In this document: piece after piece, positions 1 to 9,104 of the stretch
How positions within the stretch are numbered: the stretch's first letter is position 1
How the letters are laid out: every line of letters starts with the position of its first letter
DNA from: Eubacterium sp. AM49-13BH
GTDB lineage: Bacteria; Bacillota; Clostridia; Lachnospirales; Lachnospiraceae
Assembly: GCF_003464165.1 (NCBI RefSeq)
Contig: NZ_QSEK01000031.1
Location: forward strand, 1 to 30,351
Direction of reading: 5' to 3'
Length of the DNA: 30,351 nucleotides
Notes under the pieces: generated by a model
Database searches by the model: none
The model's input: only the letters and a program-made list of their open reading frames with translations
Told to the model about the DNA's origin: nothing
Position numbers and translations under genes: made by a program

Positions 1-318
1 TAATGCCATTAATATAATCTTAGCTATCTGTCTATAATACAATTTATTTCTTCCATATTTAATAATAGTATTATAACTATAATCATTGTCTGTAAGCAAT
101 ATTGTTCCCAATGCAATAATTACTGCAAATATATAAAAGTTAATTCCTGTTACAATTGCATTCTGTGCGTTAACAAGATAATCCAGCATACTGATTATTC
201 TTGCAGGATTACCATCTTTTTCTGCCAGATATAATATTTCTAATATAGAAAAAGCCAATGCTGCTACAAGCATGCCAAACATTATGACTAAATATTTAAT
301 ATATTTTTTATTTATCAT
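1..318 (-). CDS. ABC-2-like membrane protein, C-terminus cut by window edge
   Basis: Partial gene: the frame opens with ATG at 318 and stays open for 106 codons to base 1, so the C-terminus lies outside the window. The visible part starts MINKKYIKYLVIMFG, with a hydrophobic helix at about residues 7-27, a short polar loop, and a second hydrophobic stretch at about 55-80 ending LLTDNDYSYN. It overlaps the end of the preceding membrane-protein gene by 11 bases, which suggests translational coupling and co-transcription. The helix-loop-helix start resembles permease subunits of ABC-2-type exporters, but no family motif is decisive. The ATPase partner, if there is one, is not in the window. The gene is real with good probability; the function is only inferred. 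Confidence 0.7.
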   Translation of the reverse strand, partial: MINKKYIKYLVIMFGMLVAALAFSILEILYLAEKDGNPARIISMLDYLVNAQNAIVTGINFYIFAVIIALGTILLTDNDYSYNTIIKYGRNKLYYRQIAKIILMAL

Positions 319-1126
319 ACTTACCATTTCTGAATACTCTTACATTAATATAAGTAAATAACATTATTATCCCTACGGTTATGAAATAATATACCAGCCT
401 CGGATATGAATAAGATGGGTTAATGAAATTAATTGGCATGATTGCATTATTTTCAATTATCTCCCCAAACGATATAATAGCCACCGATAATAACATAGGA
501 AATATCTCAACCATATATATTCTGTTGGTATATATAGTAACACACATTGCCACTGTTGCCATACATCCTGCATATACCATAACCATAAGTATAGATATTA
601 TAAGATATAATAACGGATATTTGTAATATATGTAACTCATACTTGATTTGGGCATCATCATATTCATCCCATCGTCTGGAAACGGTGCATATGTAGACAT
701 AGTCATCGAACATATTAGATAACTGCATATCATAGGTATTCCAACTGCTATAGCTCCTGATAGAAAAGTTGCTATGTATTTAGCATTTACATACTTCCTG
801 CTATCACACTTCACCAGAATATAATTCCCCAACCCATTATTCATATCCTTAAAATATGAATCTCCATATGGCATGGAAGCAATCAACGGTACTAATATAA
901 AAAAAGCAACAGAAATGCTTGTTTCTCTTCCACCAATCCATTTTTCATAACTGTTAAATGGAAGCACCTCATATATATTGCTGCGTTCCATTAGCAATTC
1001 ATGATTAGATATCAATAATGGCATTACATTGACAACATAATCCATCATTACAATTATAATTGATATAATCAAAGCCAACTTAAAGCCTGGTGATTTCAAT
1101 GCTTTTTTCAACTCATATATTAACAT
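308..1126 (-). CDS. ABC-2-type permease-like integral membrane protein
   Basis: A 272-residue protein with about six predicted membrane helices (roughly residues 13-35, 70-88, 115-138, 168-190, 200-225 and 240-262). A basic N-terminus (MLIYELKKALKS) precedes helix 1, and a long extracytoplasmic loop lies between helices 1 and 2. This layout, including the LIYELKK-type start, is typical of ABC-2-type exporter permeases of Firmicutes, which move peptides, drugs or lipids with a separate ATPase. An AGGGAGA ribosome binding site lies 7 bases before ATG 1126, inside the end of the upstream gene, and only two bases separate the genes. The downstream gene overlaps by 11 bases. Substrate unknown. Confidence 0.75.
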   Translation of the reverse strand: MLIYELKKALKSPGFKLALIISIIIVMMDYVVNVMPLLISNHELLMERSNIYEVLPFNSYEKWIGGRETSISVAFFILVPLIASMPYGDSYFKDMNNGLGNYILVKCDSRKYVNAKYIATFLSGAIAVGIPMICSYLICSMTMSTYAPFPDDGMNMMMPKSSMSYIYYKYPLLYLIISILMVMVYAGCMATVAMCVTIYTNRIYMVEIFPMLLSVAIISFGEIIENNAIMPINFINPSYSYPRLVYYFITVGIIMLFTYINVRVFRNGKYDK

Positions 1127-1128
1127 TA

Positions 1129-1860
1129 TCAGTCTCCCTGTTCTTGTTCAAAGCTACTAATTGGAATTTTAAAAAACATGGCATCTGTCACACCAAGAGC
1201 TCTTGTATCTTCATCATAAGAGAGTCCATTAGGATTGATGAATATACAGGTTTGCTGCTTGTTAGCTTCTTCAAGCCATTCATCTGGGACTACATAATAA
1301 TTCGTAAATTCCTGTGTAACGTTTTGTTCCAACTGGTAATGAAAATGCTTTGGGTTTAGCGTATCATATACATACGGAAACATTGCCAGCGGTTCTTTTT
1401 TAGTTCTGCTTAATTCCTGATTAATAATTGTAATACAATTACCCATAAATTCGCGTTCACATATAGGATCGGTAACCGTATATATTAACTTTACTATAGA
1501 ATAATCTCCTGTAAGAACACCGCCATTTCTTCTATACTCTTCCCAGTTAAGCTGATTAACATTCTGAAGTTCATCTGGTATATTCTTACCAATAACAGTA
1601 AATGACTTTACCTCATAAGTTTTCATGAAGATAACCGCTGAAAATTCACTGATAGTATTAAAGCTTTCGTTATTATCTGTGTTCCATTGTTCTTTTCTCA
1701 AATCAAACGCATCTTCTTCAGTATCGTATGTTTCATGTGATGCTATTTTTTTTAAAAAAACATTACCGCCATTAACTTTTTTAATTAAAAATACTGTGAT
1801 CAACACTAGTAATAATAAAGGTATGCACACTTTGAAAAATTTATATATATACTTTTTCAT
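1129..1860 (-). CDS. Membrane-anchored extracytoplasmic protein of unknown function
   Basis: A 243-residue protein. Residues 1-27 (MKKYIYKFFKVCIPLLLLVL...) form a basic start and one hydrophobic helix with no lipobox, so it is probably anchored by an uncleaved signal. The rest is polar and probably outside the membrane. I do not recognise the family. It sits between a small secreted protein (ends 1876) and an ABC-2-like permease (starts 1126). That order, soluble envelope proteins before a permease, also occurs in the second cluster at 13322-23189. A role as accessory protein of the transporter is inferred from context only. Confidence 0.65.
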   Translation of the reverse strand: MKKYIYKFFKVCIPLLLLVLITVFLIKKVNGGNVFLKKIASHETYDTEEDAFDLRKEQWNTDNNESFNTISEFSAVIFMKTYEVKSFTVIGKNIPDELQNVNQLNWEEYRRNGGVLTGDYSIVKLIYTVTDPICEREFMGNCITIINQELSRTKKEPLAMFPYVYDTLNPKHFHYQLEQNVTQEFTNYYVVPDEWLEEANKQQTCIFINPNGLSYDEDTRALGVTDAMFFKIPISSFEQEQGD

Positions 1861-1875
1861 ATTGCCACATTTATC

Positions 1876-2325
1876 CTAAATACTATCTGGACTCCACAAA
1901 AAATGAACACAAATATGGTGTCCATTTCCTGGATCAAGCCACAATCTAGCACTTCTATATCCGTCTTCATATACTGTATTCAATAAGTACTTTGCTTCAC
2001 CAACTTCACAACTCTGGTATGAACCATATGTACAATCTGTATAATCTCCTGCTTTAACTCTAATTGCCGGTATTCTTGCAGCCGAATTATTATTATATAT
2101 ATATGCAGAAGTTGTATTTCTCTTTTCTCTTTCCTCTGTATATAAATCTGTCTCTTCAAATATATCATTATCATTATCATAATCAAAGGCTATGTCATGA
2201 TAATTCCCATCATAAATGTCAGCCTCTGCATAACACATTTTCTGACTTACATATTTAGTGCTGCCGGCAACAATTATTCCCAAACAAGCAACTATCACAC
2301 AGTTCAAAAATTTACTTTTTCGCAT
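1876..2325 (-). CDS. Small secreted protein ending in WSPDSI
   Basis: A 149-residue protein with a signal peptide (MRKSKFLNCVIVACLGIIVAG, cleavage or anchoring around residue 22-32). A very acidic segment follows (DYDNDNDIFEETD, about 48-60), then a 75-residue C-terminal domain with two Cys (TDCTYGSYQSC) and the end LWSPDSI. The terminal WSPDS reminds me of small secreted proteins (DUF2712-like) that accompany ABC-2 permeases in Firmicutes; this is memory of a family pattern, not a search result. It is first in its operon, behind the promoter at 2362-2390. AAAGGTG lies 10 bases before ATG 2325. It could be a secreted peptide, a bacteriocin-like product or a sensor. Confidence 0.65.
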   Translation of the reverse strand: MRKSKFLNCVIVACLGIIVAGSTKYVSQKMCYAEADIYDGNYHDIAFDYDNDNDIFEETDLYTEEREKRNTTSAYIYNNNSAARIPAIRVKAGDYTDCTYGSYQSCEVGEAKYLLNTVYEDGYRSARLWLDPGNGHHICVHFLWSPDSI

Positions 2326-2361
2326 ATTTCATTTTCACCTTTCTTCTTTTTATTCGTAGTT

Positions 2362-2390
2362 ATTGTAATCCTCAATTTGCAAAAGGTCAA
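2362..2390 (-). promoter_or_regulatory. Promoter of the 1-2325 operon
   Basis: On the minus strand, TTGACC (2390-2385), a 17-base spacer and TACAAT (2367-2362) form a near-consensus sigma-A promoter. It lies 37 bases before ATG 2325 and just downstream of the phosphate-operon terminator, so the 1-2325 genes form a separate unit. Confidence 0.75.
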
Positions 2391-2418
2391 GTATATTTTT
2401 ATTTTTTTCAACAATTAA

Positions 2419-2464
2419 ATAAAACCGTTAAATTTGATACTACATCAAATCTAACAGTTTTATC
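2419..2464 (-). terminator. Rho-independent terminator of the pst operon
   Basis: The 18-base arms 2421-2438 and 2444-2461 pair completely on the minus strand if two G-U pairs are allowed, around a 5-base loop. The 3' arm runs into TTTTATTT. It starts 10 bases after the stop of the last pst-operon gene and just before the next promoter. Confidence 0.85.
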
Positions 2465-2473
2465 CATCACTTA

Positions 2474-2707
2474 TTACCTCTCATTCCTCCATGCCTCAAC
2501 AACCCCTCCGATAAAGCCGGGGATAAGACCGAAGTATCCTACGAATGTAAACATCCATTCCATTCCCCTGAATGCAAATATGCTTACAACTGCCCACACT
2601 ACGAAGCCGATTGCACACCATGCAAGTGTGTTAAGAAGAAGAAACAGATATTCATATTTCTTTTCAGCTAAATGAGTATTTTTACAAATGTTCAGAAGCA
2701 TTTTCAT
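2474..2707 (-). CDS. Small two-helix membrane protein at the end of the pst operon
   Basis: A 77-residue protein starting [10 protein letters not shown]. It has a hydrophobic helix at about residues 19-44 (YLFLLLNTLAWCAIGFVVWA) and a second at about 52-70 (TFVGYFGLIPGFIGG), ending in a charged tail EAWRNER. An in-frame ATG at 2734 gives a longer form, but a strong GGGAGG lies 5-6 bases before ATG 2707, so I chose 2707. The start overlaps the phoU 3' end by 26 bases, and the gene is followed directly by the operon terminator, so it is part of the phosphate operon. No function is recognised; an accessory role in phosphate uptake or signalling is only suggested by position. Confidence 0.7.
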   Translation of the reverse strand: MKMLLNICKNTHLAEKKYEYLFLLLNTLAWCAIGFVVWAVVSIFAFRGMEWMFTFVGYFGLIPGFIGGVVEAWRNER

Positions 2708-3353
2708 CGAAACCTCCCTTCGTATCAAGAGCAAATATTACCCATTCTGCAATGTTAGTTGCATGGTCTCCTATTCTCTCAAAATACTTGGCAACCATAA
2801 GAAGATCTGCAGCCTGCTCACCATTGGCTGAATCTGCCTGTATCATTGCAATAAGGTCATCTCTTACCTTTTCAAAAAGGTCATCTACCACATCATCATA
2901 TGCTATAACTTTTCTTGCCTTGTCCATGTCCTTCTCAACATAAGCTTCAATACTTCTGATTAACATAAGCATTGTCTCAGAAGCCATCTGGTTGATGTGC
3001 TCTAACTTCTTTATGTATGGCTGGTTGGCAAGTTTAATAGTTATCTCGCCGATATCTGCTGCCTGGTCACCGATTCTTTCCATATCAGTAACCATCTTTA
3101 AGGCTGCTGTTATAGTTCTTAAATCCCTGGCAACCGGCTGCTGCTGGATAAGAAGATTAAAGCAGATGTTCTCAATAGTCTTCTGCTCCCTGTCAATCTC
3201 CTCGTCCTGAATCATAACCTTTTTAGCAAGCTCTGCATCCTGTCTTACAAGGGCATCAACTGCCTTTCGTATAGAGTCCTCAATTGCAGAGCCCATCTTC
3301 ATCATTTCTTTATTAAGTCTGTCAAGCTGTTCGTCAAATTTACTTCTCATCAT
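2682..3353 (-). CDS. phoU: Phosphate transport regulator PhoU
   Basis: A 223-residue protein with the normal PhoU length and the two tandem three-helix PhoU domains, each with an acidic metal-binding motif: [12 protein letters not shown] near residue 90 and [14 protein letters not shown] near 190. PhoU is a peripheral cytoplasmic protein that restrains the Pst transporter and PhoR signalling when phosphate is plentiful. The gene starts [10 protein letters not shown] with two consecutive ATG codons; either could be used. The pstB stop codon overlaps the start (ATGATGA), so the two are translationally coupled. Confidence 0.95.
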   Translation of the reverse strand: MMRSKFDEQLDRLNKEMMKMGSAIEDSIRKAVDALVRQDAELAKKVMIQDEEIDREQKTIENICFNLLIQQQPVARDLRTITAALKMVTDMERIGDQAADIGEITIKLANQPYIKKLEHINQMASETMLMLIRSIEAYVEKDMDKARKVIAYDDVVDDLFEKVRDDLIAMIQADSANGEQAADLLMVAKYFERIGDHATNIAEWVIFALDTKGGFDENASEHL

Positions 3354-4111
3354 CCAAACCTTCCTGTGATATAATCTTCTGTTCTCTTATCCTGAGGATA
3401 AGAGAATATCTGTTTAGTATCTCCAAACTCTACCATCTCTCCTACAAGGAAAAATGCTGTCTGATCCGAAACTCTCGTTGCCTGCTGCATGTTATGCGTT
3501 ACTACGATTACTGTATATTTCTTCTTTAAGTCTTCCATCAGTTCCTCAATCTTGGCTGTAGATATAGGGTCAAGTGCTGATGTAGGCTCGTCCATAAGAA
3601 GTACCTCTGGCTGGACTGCAAGTGCTCTTGCGATACAGATTCTTTGCTGCTGTCCACCTGAAAGTCCCATGGCCGATTTTTTCAATCTGTCCTTAACCTC
3701 ATCAAATATAGCTGCACCACGAAGACTCTCCTCAACTATCTGGTCAAGTCTTTTCTTATCTCTTATTCCGTGAACTCTTGGACCATAAGCAATGTTATCG
3801 TATATGCTCATCGGGAAAGGATTAGGCTGCTGGAATACCATTCCTACCTTCTTTCGAAGAATTGTAGTATCAACCGCAGGATCATATATATCCTCACCAT
3901 CAAGAAGCACCTTGCCATCTATTCTTACGCCGTCAACCAAGTCGTTCATACGGTTTAAGGTCTTTAAAAATGTTGATTTACCGCAGCCAGATGGTCCGAT
4001 AAATGCTGTTACTGCATTTTCCTGTATATCCATGCTCACATCCTTGAGGGCATGATTCTCACCATAATACAGATTCAGATTTTCAACTTTAACTTTAATC
4101 TTATTGCTCAT
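3350..4111 (-). CDS. pstB: Phosphate ABC transporter ATP-binding protein PstB
   Basis: A 253-residue ATPase subunit of the high-affinity phosphate importer. The ABC motifs are in order: Walker [10 protein letters not shown] (39-47), Q-loop in VFQQPNPFP (92-100), signature LSGGQQQR (150-157), Walker B VLLMDEP (170-176) and the H-loop in VVTHNMQQA. The [13 protein letters not shown] stretch is characteristic of PstB rather than other ABC ATPases. GGGAGG precedes ATG 4111. The gene lies between pstA and phoU in the classic order, with 14 bases to pstA. Confidence 0.97.
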   Translation of the reverse strand: MSNKIKVKVENLNLYYGENHALKDVSMDIQENAVTAFIGPSGCGKSTFLKTLNRMNDLVDGVRIDGKVLLDGEDIYDPAVDTTILRKKVGMVFQQPNPFPMSIYDNIAYGPRVHGIRDKKRLDQIVEESLRGAAIFDEVKDRLKKSAMGLSGGQQQRICIARALAVQPEVLLMDEPTSALDPISTAKIEELMEDLKKKYTVIVVTHNMQQATRVSDQTAFFLVGEMVEFGDTKQIFSYPQDKRTEDYITGRFG

Positions 4112-4125
4112 ATATTCCTCCCAAA

Positions 4126-4986
4126 TTAGTGCTTTTCAAGCTTCTTAGCAAGCCTCTTTGTACCAAAATTAATAAGAAGTACAATTACAAGAAGCACAAC
4201 CGCTATACCGAATGCCACCTCAAATTCACCCTTGCTTGCGCTTAAATAAAGCTGAATTGTAAGTGTTCCGCCCGAGTGAAATATTTTCTCAAGAAATGCA
4301 TTGAAGGTCTTTGGAAGAAGATGTGCACTTCCCGCTGTAAAAAGCAATGCTGCTGATTCACCAATAATTCTTCCTATCGCAAGGATTACTCCGGTTACAA
4401 TTCCAGGCATTGCTGACGGAAGAAGAATTGTTCTGATTGTGTACCATTTACCTGCACCTAAACCTACCGCTCCTGTTCTGAAGCTGTCAGGTACAGTCTT
4501 TAACGCTTCCTGTGTATTTCTTGTAACAAGCGGAAGCACCATTAATGTAAGTGTAAGAGAACCTGTCAGAAGCGAATATCCCATGTGGCATAACTGTCCG
4601 AAGAAAAGCATACCAAACAGGCCAAATATAATTGATGGAATTCCTGCAAGTGTCTCTGTTGCAAATATTATAACTGTAACAAGCTTTCCCGGTTTGGCGT
4701 ACTCATTTAAATAAATCGCAGCACCTACACCGATTGGCGTTGTAATTATCATAGTAAGTAATATTATTATCAATGTGTTCAGAATATTACCAGCAATTCC
4801 CACAGTTCCGTGAAGAATTGATGTAACACCTGTAAGAAATGCCCAGTTTACACGCCTTGCGCCCTTTGCGAACACATATATAATAATTCCTAAAAGCAGG
4901 AGAACTGAAAATGCTGCACATACATATATTGCTGTATAAACTGCTATTTCTTCCGGATGTCTTTTCTTGGCTTTAAGATTATCCAT
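4126..4986 (-). CDS. pstA: Phosphate ABC transporter permease PstA
   Basis: A 286-residue inner-membrane permease with six predicted helices. The BPD_transp_1 coupling region is [35 protein letters not shown], with its EAA-type loop at about residues 165-200. It pairs with PstC to form the phosphate channel driven by PstB. The start overlaps the end of pstC by 8 bases, indicating coupling. Length and motif order are normal for PstA. Confidence 0.95.
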   Translation of the reverse strand: MDNLKAKKRHPEEIAVYTAIYVCAAFSVLLLLGIIIYVFAKGARRVNWAFLTGVTSILHGTVGIAGNILNTLIIILLTMIITTPIGVGAAIYLNEYAKPGKLVTVIIFATETLAGIPSIIFGLFGMLFFGQLCHMGYSLLTGSLTLTLMVLPLVTRNTQEALKTVPDSFRTGAVGLGAGKWYTIRTILLPSAMPGIVTGVILAIGRIIGESAALLFTAGSAHLLPKTFNAFLEKIFHSGGTLTIQLYLSASKGEFEVAFGIAVVLLVIVLLINFGTKRLAKKLEKH

Positions 4987-5971
4987 TTGCTTTCTCCCCT
5001 TTCTTCTGCATAAATGTAATTATCAGGTTAATAATCATTATGAAAATGTAAAGAACAAGTCCTACTGTGAAAAGAACCTGTCTGTGTACTCCATCTGCGT
5101 AACTCATCTCACTTACAATCTGTGTTGTAAGAAATCTGACTGAGTTAAACGGAAGCGGAAGATTTACTGAACCACCGGCTACCAGATTAATAGCCATTGC
5201 CTCACCTAAGGCTCTTCCTATACCTAATACGATGCCTGTTATAATCCCTGACTTGGCTGCTGGAACTACAACCTTGAATATTGTCTGTATCTTAGTTGCT
5301 CCAAGAGCAAGTGATGTTGCTCTTAAATTCATTGGAACTGCCCTGATTGCTGACGCGCTCATATTGATAACTGTTGGAAGTATCATTATTGCAAGCACCA
5401 GCACTGCAGCCAGGAGGTTGGCTCCTCCTGTGTACTGATGTGTTGTGGAATTCGCGAATACATGCTTTTCTAATTTATAAAGGAGGGGGTTTAATAGCAT
5501 TAATCCGAGAAGTCCGTATATAACAGAAGGAATTGCTGCTAACAGTTCAACTGCCGGCTGAACTACTGCTGCAAGTTTTTTTCCTGCTATCTCTGTCAAA
5601 AAAACTGCTGTTAATAATCCAATTGGAACACCGAGAAGAATCGCAAGTGTTGTTCCTGCAATTGATGAAAGAATTATGTATACAATTCCATATGCAGGTG
5701 GTGTAGCCGTTGGTGCCCATACTGTTTTAAAGAGCAGATCTGCTATTCCGACACTTTTAAGACTCTCTGTTCCTTTTATAAACATATAGATGGTAATGGA
5801 GCAGACTGCCAGGATAGCTACTACCGCACATATAAGGAATATAAACCGTGCCACGCTTTCACTTGCATGCTTTGACTTTTTATTACCTTTTAAAGAACCA
5901 TTTGCTGTTGCCTTAACAGCTTCTGGCGTTTTATTTATTCTATTCATACCAACATTTATAACCTCATCCAT
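4979..5971 (-). CDS. pstC: Phosphate ABC transporter permease PstC
   Basis: A 330-residue permease. A polar cytoplasmic N-terminus of about 40 residues is followed by six or more helices and the coupling loop AVPMNLRATSLALGATKIQTI. The N-terminal extension (MDEVINVGMNRINKTP...) is longer than in many PstC proteins. A second ATG at codon 9 is possible, but GGAGAG lies 6-7 bases before ATG 5971, so I kept the longer start. It lies 37 bases after pstS. Confidence 0.95.
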   Translation of the reverse strand: MDEVINVGMNRINKTPEAVKATANGSLKGNKKSKHASESVARFIFLICAVVAILAVCSITIYMFIKGTESLKSVGIADLLFKTVWAPTATPPAYGIVYIILSSIAGTTLAILLGVPIGLLTAVFLTEIAGKKLAAVVQPAVELLAAIPSVIYGLLGLMLLNPLLYKLEKHVFANSTTHQYTGGANLLAAVLVLAIMILPTVINMSASAIRAVPMNLRATSLALGATKIQTIFKVVVPAAKSGIITGIVLGIGRALGEAMAINLVAGGSVNLPLPFNSVRFLTTQIVSEMSYADGVHRQVLFTVGLVLYIFIMIINLIITFMQKKGEKANG

Positions 5972-6008
5972 GTCAATCTCTCCATTCAGAATCTATATTA
6001 ACCGCGGC

Positions 6009-6872
6009 TTACTCTGGGAGAATTAAGCCTACGCCCTTGATAACCTTCTTGCCTGCGTCAGACTTTACGAAGTTGAACCATGTCTGAACAAGCTCACTCT
6101 GTGATGAAACAGAACCCTTAGTAGCCATTACAAATGGTCTTGAAAGTGTATACTTACCAGCCTTAATGTTATCCTCTGTTGCATCTACACCATCAAGCTT
6201 TAAAGCTGCAACTGTCTTATCAACTACATCTAATGAAACATATCCGATTGCACCTGGAGTTGCTGCAACCTTGGCAAGTACAGCACCTGTACTGTCAAGT
6301 TCCTGTGCATATGCACATTTATTCTTAACTTCAAGAAGTTCCTCAAATGCTCCTCTTGTACCAGAGGCTGCCTCTCTGCCGATTACTACGATAGCTTCGT
6401 CTGAACCACCGAGGTCCTTCCAGTTAGTAATCTTACCTGTGTAGATGTCTGTAAGCTGCTGCTTTGTTACATTAGTAACCTTGTTGTTCTTGTCAGTAAT
6501 CATTGCAATACCATCAATAGCTACGATGTTCTCTTCAATACCTGCTGACTTTTCCTTGTCTGATAAAGCTCTTGAAGCGTTACCGATATCAACTGATCCA
6601 GATGTTACTGACTCGATACCTGCGCCTGAACCTGTATATTCTGTTGTTACTGTTACATTAGGATATTCTTCCATGAATGCTTCCATGAGAGCGCCGCACA
6701 TCTTTTCCATTGATGTACTTCCTGCTAACTGAATCTTTCCTGAAAGCTCCTTAGTTGTGCCTCCGTTTGCTGAGCCACCATCTGCACTTGATGAACCACA
6801 GCCTGCTAATGTTGCAAGACCTAATGTTGCTGTTAATGCAACTGTAAGTAACTTTTTAATTCCTTTTCTCAT
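6009..6872 (-). CDS. pstS: Phosphate-binding lipoprotein PstS
   Basis: A 287-residue extracytoplasmic phosphate-binding protein. The signal peptide ends in lipobox TLAGC with lipidated Cys25, followed by a Ser/Gly-rich linker (26-40). Phosphate-site segments are GSTSMEKM (51-58), GSGAGIESV (81-89) and REAASGTRGAFEE (166-178), all typical of PstS. It is the first gene of the operon and probably the most highly expressed. GAGGAAGG lies about 10 bases before ATG 6872. Confidence 0.95.
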   Translation of the reverse strand: MRKGIKKLLTVALTATLGLATLAGCGSSSADGGSANGGTTKELSGKIQLAGSTSMEKMCGALMEAFMEEYPNVTVTTEYTGSGAGIESVTSGSVDIGNASRALSDKEKSAGIEENIVAIDGIAMITDKNNKVTNVTKQQLTDIYTGKITNWKDLGGSDEAIVVIGREAASGTRGAFEELLEVKNKCAYAQELDSTGAVLAKVAATPGAIGYVSLDVVDKTVAALKLDGVDATEDNIKAGKYTLSRPFVMATKGSVSSQSELVQTWFNFVKSDAGKKVIKGVGLILPE

Positions 6873-6972
6873 AACTTCCGTTACCTTCCTCTTTTTTTAT
6901 TTGCAAGCATTAACAGAAGATTTTCGTAGGGGCTTGAATCAGTTTCCTGACCGAATGATATGTGAGTCGTCT

Positions 6973-7010
6973 CAAAAAAAGAAAACCCTCTGCATCTGCT
7001 TGCAGAGGGT
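6973..7010 (-). terminator. Terminator after the MATE transporter gene
   Basis: A perfect 10-bp stem ACCCTCTGCA/TGCAGAGGGT (6985-7010, 6-base loop) is followed on the minus strand by TTTTCTTTTTTT. It ends the alkylation-repair/MATE transcript and isolates the pst operon. The remaining 100 bases to pstS (6873-6972) must hold the pst promoter, but I cannot pick out a convincing -35/-10 pair or Pho box there. Confidence 0.88.
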
Positions 7011-7075
7011 ATGTTATCAATGTTATGTAAAATGCATAATCTCACGTTCGTAAAGATTTTGTAAAATGTATGTGA

Positions 7076-8413
7076 TTATCTTAAAGTCTTTCTGAATATT
7101 ATTATAAAATATGCCGTTCCTATAATAGATGTAAATGCCCACGCACTCGCATACACAAGATAGAGTGACATCAGTGTATGTATACTTGCAAATATTGTAC
7201 ACACCCATATGATTCTGAATACAACAGAACCCATTATAACTATTATTGTAGGTATAACGCTTCTGCCAAGTCCTCTTGCTCCCGCTGCCGCATTATCCAT
7301 AAATGCGGATATAAAATAAGAGCATCCCATTATTCCAAGTCTTATTGAGCCATAATGCAATACATCCGGATCACTTGTGAACAGGCTAAGAAACTGTGTC
7401 CTGAAAACTACATGCAATGCACCAAGCACTGCTCCTATAAGAAATGAATACATCTGTGTAACAAGATATGCTTTCTTAATCCTGTCACGCTTTCTTGCTC
7501 CCAGATTCTGCGCTATAAAGCTTGTACATGCAGTATAGAATGCCGCCATCATATCATACACAATATTATCAGCATTAGCCGCAGCCGAATTGCCCTCAAC
7601 AACTACATGGTCAAATGAATTGACTGCTGACTGTATATAGAGATTGGCAACTGCAAAAAGTGAATACTGTACTGCTGCAGGCAAACCAATCTTTAACACT
7701 CTCGCTGCTATATGTGAATCTATTCCTATATTTCTCATATAAAGCCCATAATCCTTGCCACAGCCAAACAGGAATTTAAGTATCAGAAATGCTGATATAT
7801 ACTGTGATATTATACTTGCCAGTGCAACACCGACAACCCCAAGCTTACACACTATTACAAAGAACAGATTAAGTATTACATTAATTATCCCCGCTGTAAT
7901 AAGATACATAAGCGGTCTTTTAGTATCTCCAACTGCACTTAACACGGCATTACCATAGTTATACATTGCAAGAGCCGGTGAACCAAGAAGATATATTGTA
8001 AGATATATAACTGCGCCATCTATCAGTTCTTTCTTAGTTCCTATAAGATTCAGCACCGATCTTGAAAGGAACAGTCCTGACAAAAGCAGCAGCAGTCCCG
8101 CAATCATGCATATTACAATTGAAGTGTGGACTGCCCTCTTTACATTTGCACTATTCTTAGCCCCTACAAACAGCGCGACTACTGCGTTGACACCTCCTGC
8201 AAGTCCTAGCAGGATACCGGTTGTCAATGTGATAATTATACTCGTTGAACCTACCGCACCAAGTGCCAGCGGTCCCACAAATTTACCAACTACCGCCACA
8301 TCGCACAGGTTGAACATAACCTGCAGCACATTTGACAGCATAAGTGGCACTGAATACATTAATATTTTCTTCGGCAGGGAACCTGTCGTCATATCTATTT
8401 CATTTGATTTCAT
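7076..8413 (-). CDS. MATE-family multidrug/toxin efflux transporter
   Basis: A 445-residue protein with about 12 helices in two homologous halves. It has the MATE start (MTTGSLPKKILMYSVPLMLSN), the helix-1/2 region NVLQVMFNLCDVAVVGKFVG, and the second-half motif ALFVGAKN/FIAQNLGARKRDRIKKAY. These cytoplasmic-membrane proteins export cationic compounds against Na+ or H+. The substrate cannot be read from sequence. The gene begins 4 bases after the alkD-like stop, so the two are co-transcribed; a terminator follows at 6973-7010. Confidence 0.93.
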   Translation of the reverse strand: MKSNEIDMTTGSLPKKILMYSVPLMLSNVLQVMFNLCDVAVVGKFVGPLALGAVGSTSIIITLTTGILLGLAGGVNAVVALFVGAKNSANVKRAVHTSIVICMIAGLLLLLSGLFLSRSVLNLIGTKKELIDGAVIYLTIYLLGSPALAMYNYGNAVLSAVGDTKRPLMYLITAGIINVILNLFFVIVCKLGVVGVALASIISQYISAFLILKFLFGCGKDYGLYMRNIGIDSHIAARVLKIGLPAAVQYSLFAVANLYIQSAVNSFDHVVVEGNSAAANADNIVYDMMAAFYTACTSFIAQNLGARKRDRIKKAYLVTQMYSFLIGAVLGALHVVFRTQFLSLFTSDPDVLHYGSIRLGIMGCSYFISAFMDNAAAGARGLGRSVIPTIIVIMGSVVFRIIWVCTIFASIHTLMSLYLVYASAWAFTSIIGTAYFIIIFRKTLR

Positions 8414-8417
8414 AACC

Positions 8418-9092
8418 TTATCTTAAACCCTTTAAATATTCCTTCTGTTCCGGCGTAATACGATAACTCTCTACAGCCTTCTGGATTGACTTTCTGTGTA
8501 CCCATTCAGAAAGCCTGCGCTCCTGTATATAAGGAATCGCCGCATCCCACTGCTTTGCAAGCGCCGTCGCCATATACCACGCAATCATCATATTTACATA
8601 GTACTCCTCTGACTTAACACCTGCAACAAGCTGTATATATTCTTCCTTAAAATCCTCGTCAAGGAACAGGCGCATCATAACGCCCATTCCGTATCTTTTA
8701 ACATATGTGGTATCTGTTGCAATCCAGTTCTTCGCCCGCTCAAGAACATCTTCTTTATTCTTATCAAAACATTTTGGAAGCGGTGAATCACAGGTTGCCC
8801 AGTTATCAATATATGGCAGAAACTTCTCGGTTTCACTAATACATTTATCATAATCCTTAATCTGTGCAATCAGCATCATATGAAGATTATTTTCTTCATA
8901 ATACTTATGTGGCAGCTCCGTCATAAACTGTTCCGCCTCCTCCGTCTTAGAGAATTTCTTTGCAAATTTTCTCAAAACCGGAATCCTTACTCCTATAACA
9001 GCCTCTTTATCTACCCCCGGCATAAGGCTGCTGTGAAAATCCCTGTACGCTATATCCTGTAACTTAAACAGCTCTTCCTGCAAATGTGTCAT
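8418..9092 (-). CDS. AlkD-like DNA alkylation repair protein (HEAT-like repeats)
   Basis: A 224-residue helical protein matching the DNA alkylation repair (AlkD-like) family in length and in the segments VIGVRIPVLRKFAKKF (32-47), IDNWATCD (95-102), YGMGVMMRLFLDEDF and YYVNMMIAWYMATALAK. In Bacillus AlkD the Trp/Asp pair equivalent to W98 and D102 lines the active site that excises N3- and N7-alkylated purines. A strong AGGAGGGG lies 5 bases before ATG 9092. It is the first gene of a two-gene unit with the MATE pump, which could link DNA repair and toxin export, although such pairs may be coincidental. Confidence 0.88.
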   Translation of the reverse strand: MTHLQEELFKLQDIAYRDFHSSLMPGVDKEAVIGVRIPVLRKFAKKFSKTEEAEQFMTELPHKYYEENNLHMMLIAQIKDYDKCISETEKFLPYIDNWATCDSPLPKCFDKNKEDVLERAKNWIATDTTYVKRYGMGVMMRLFLDEDFKEEYIQLVAGVKSEEYYVNMMIAWYMATALAKQWDAAIPYIQERRLSEWVHRKSIQKAVESYRITPEQKEYLKGLR

Positions 9093-9104
9093 TATTCCCC
9101 TCCT

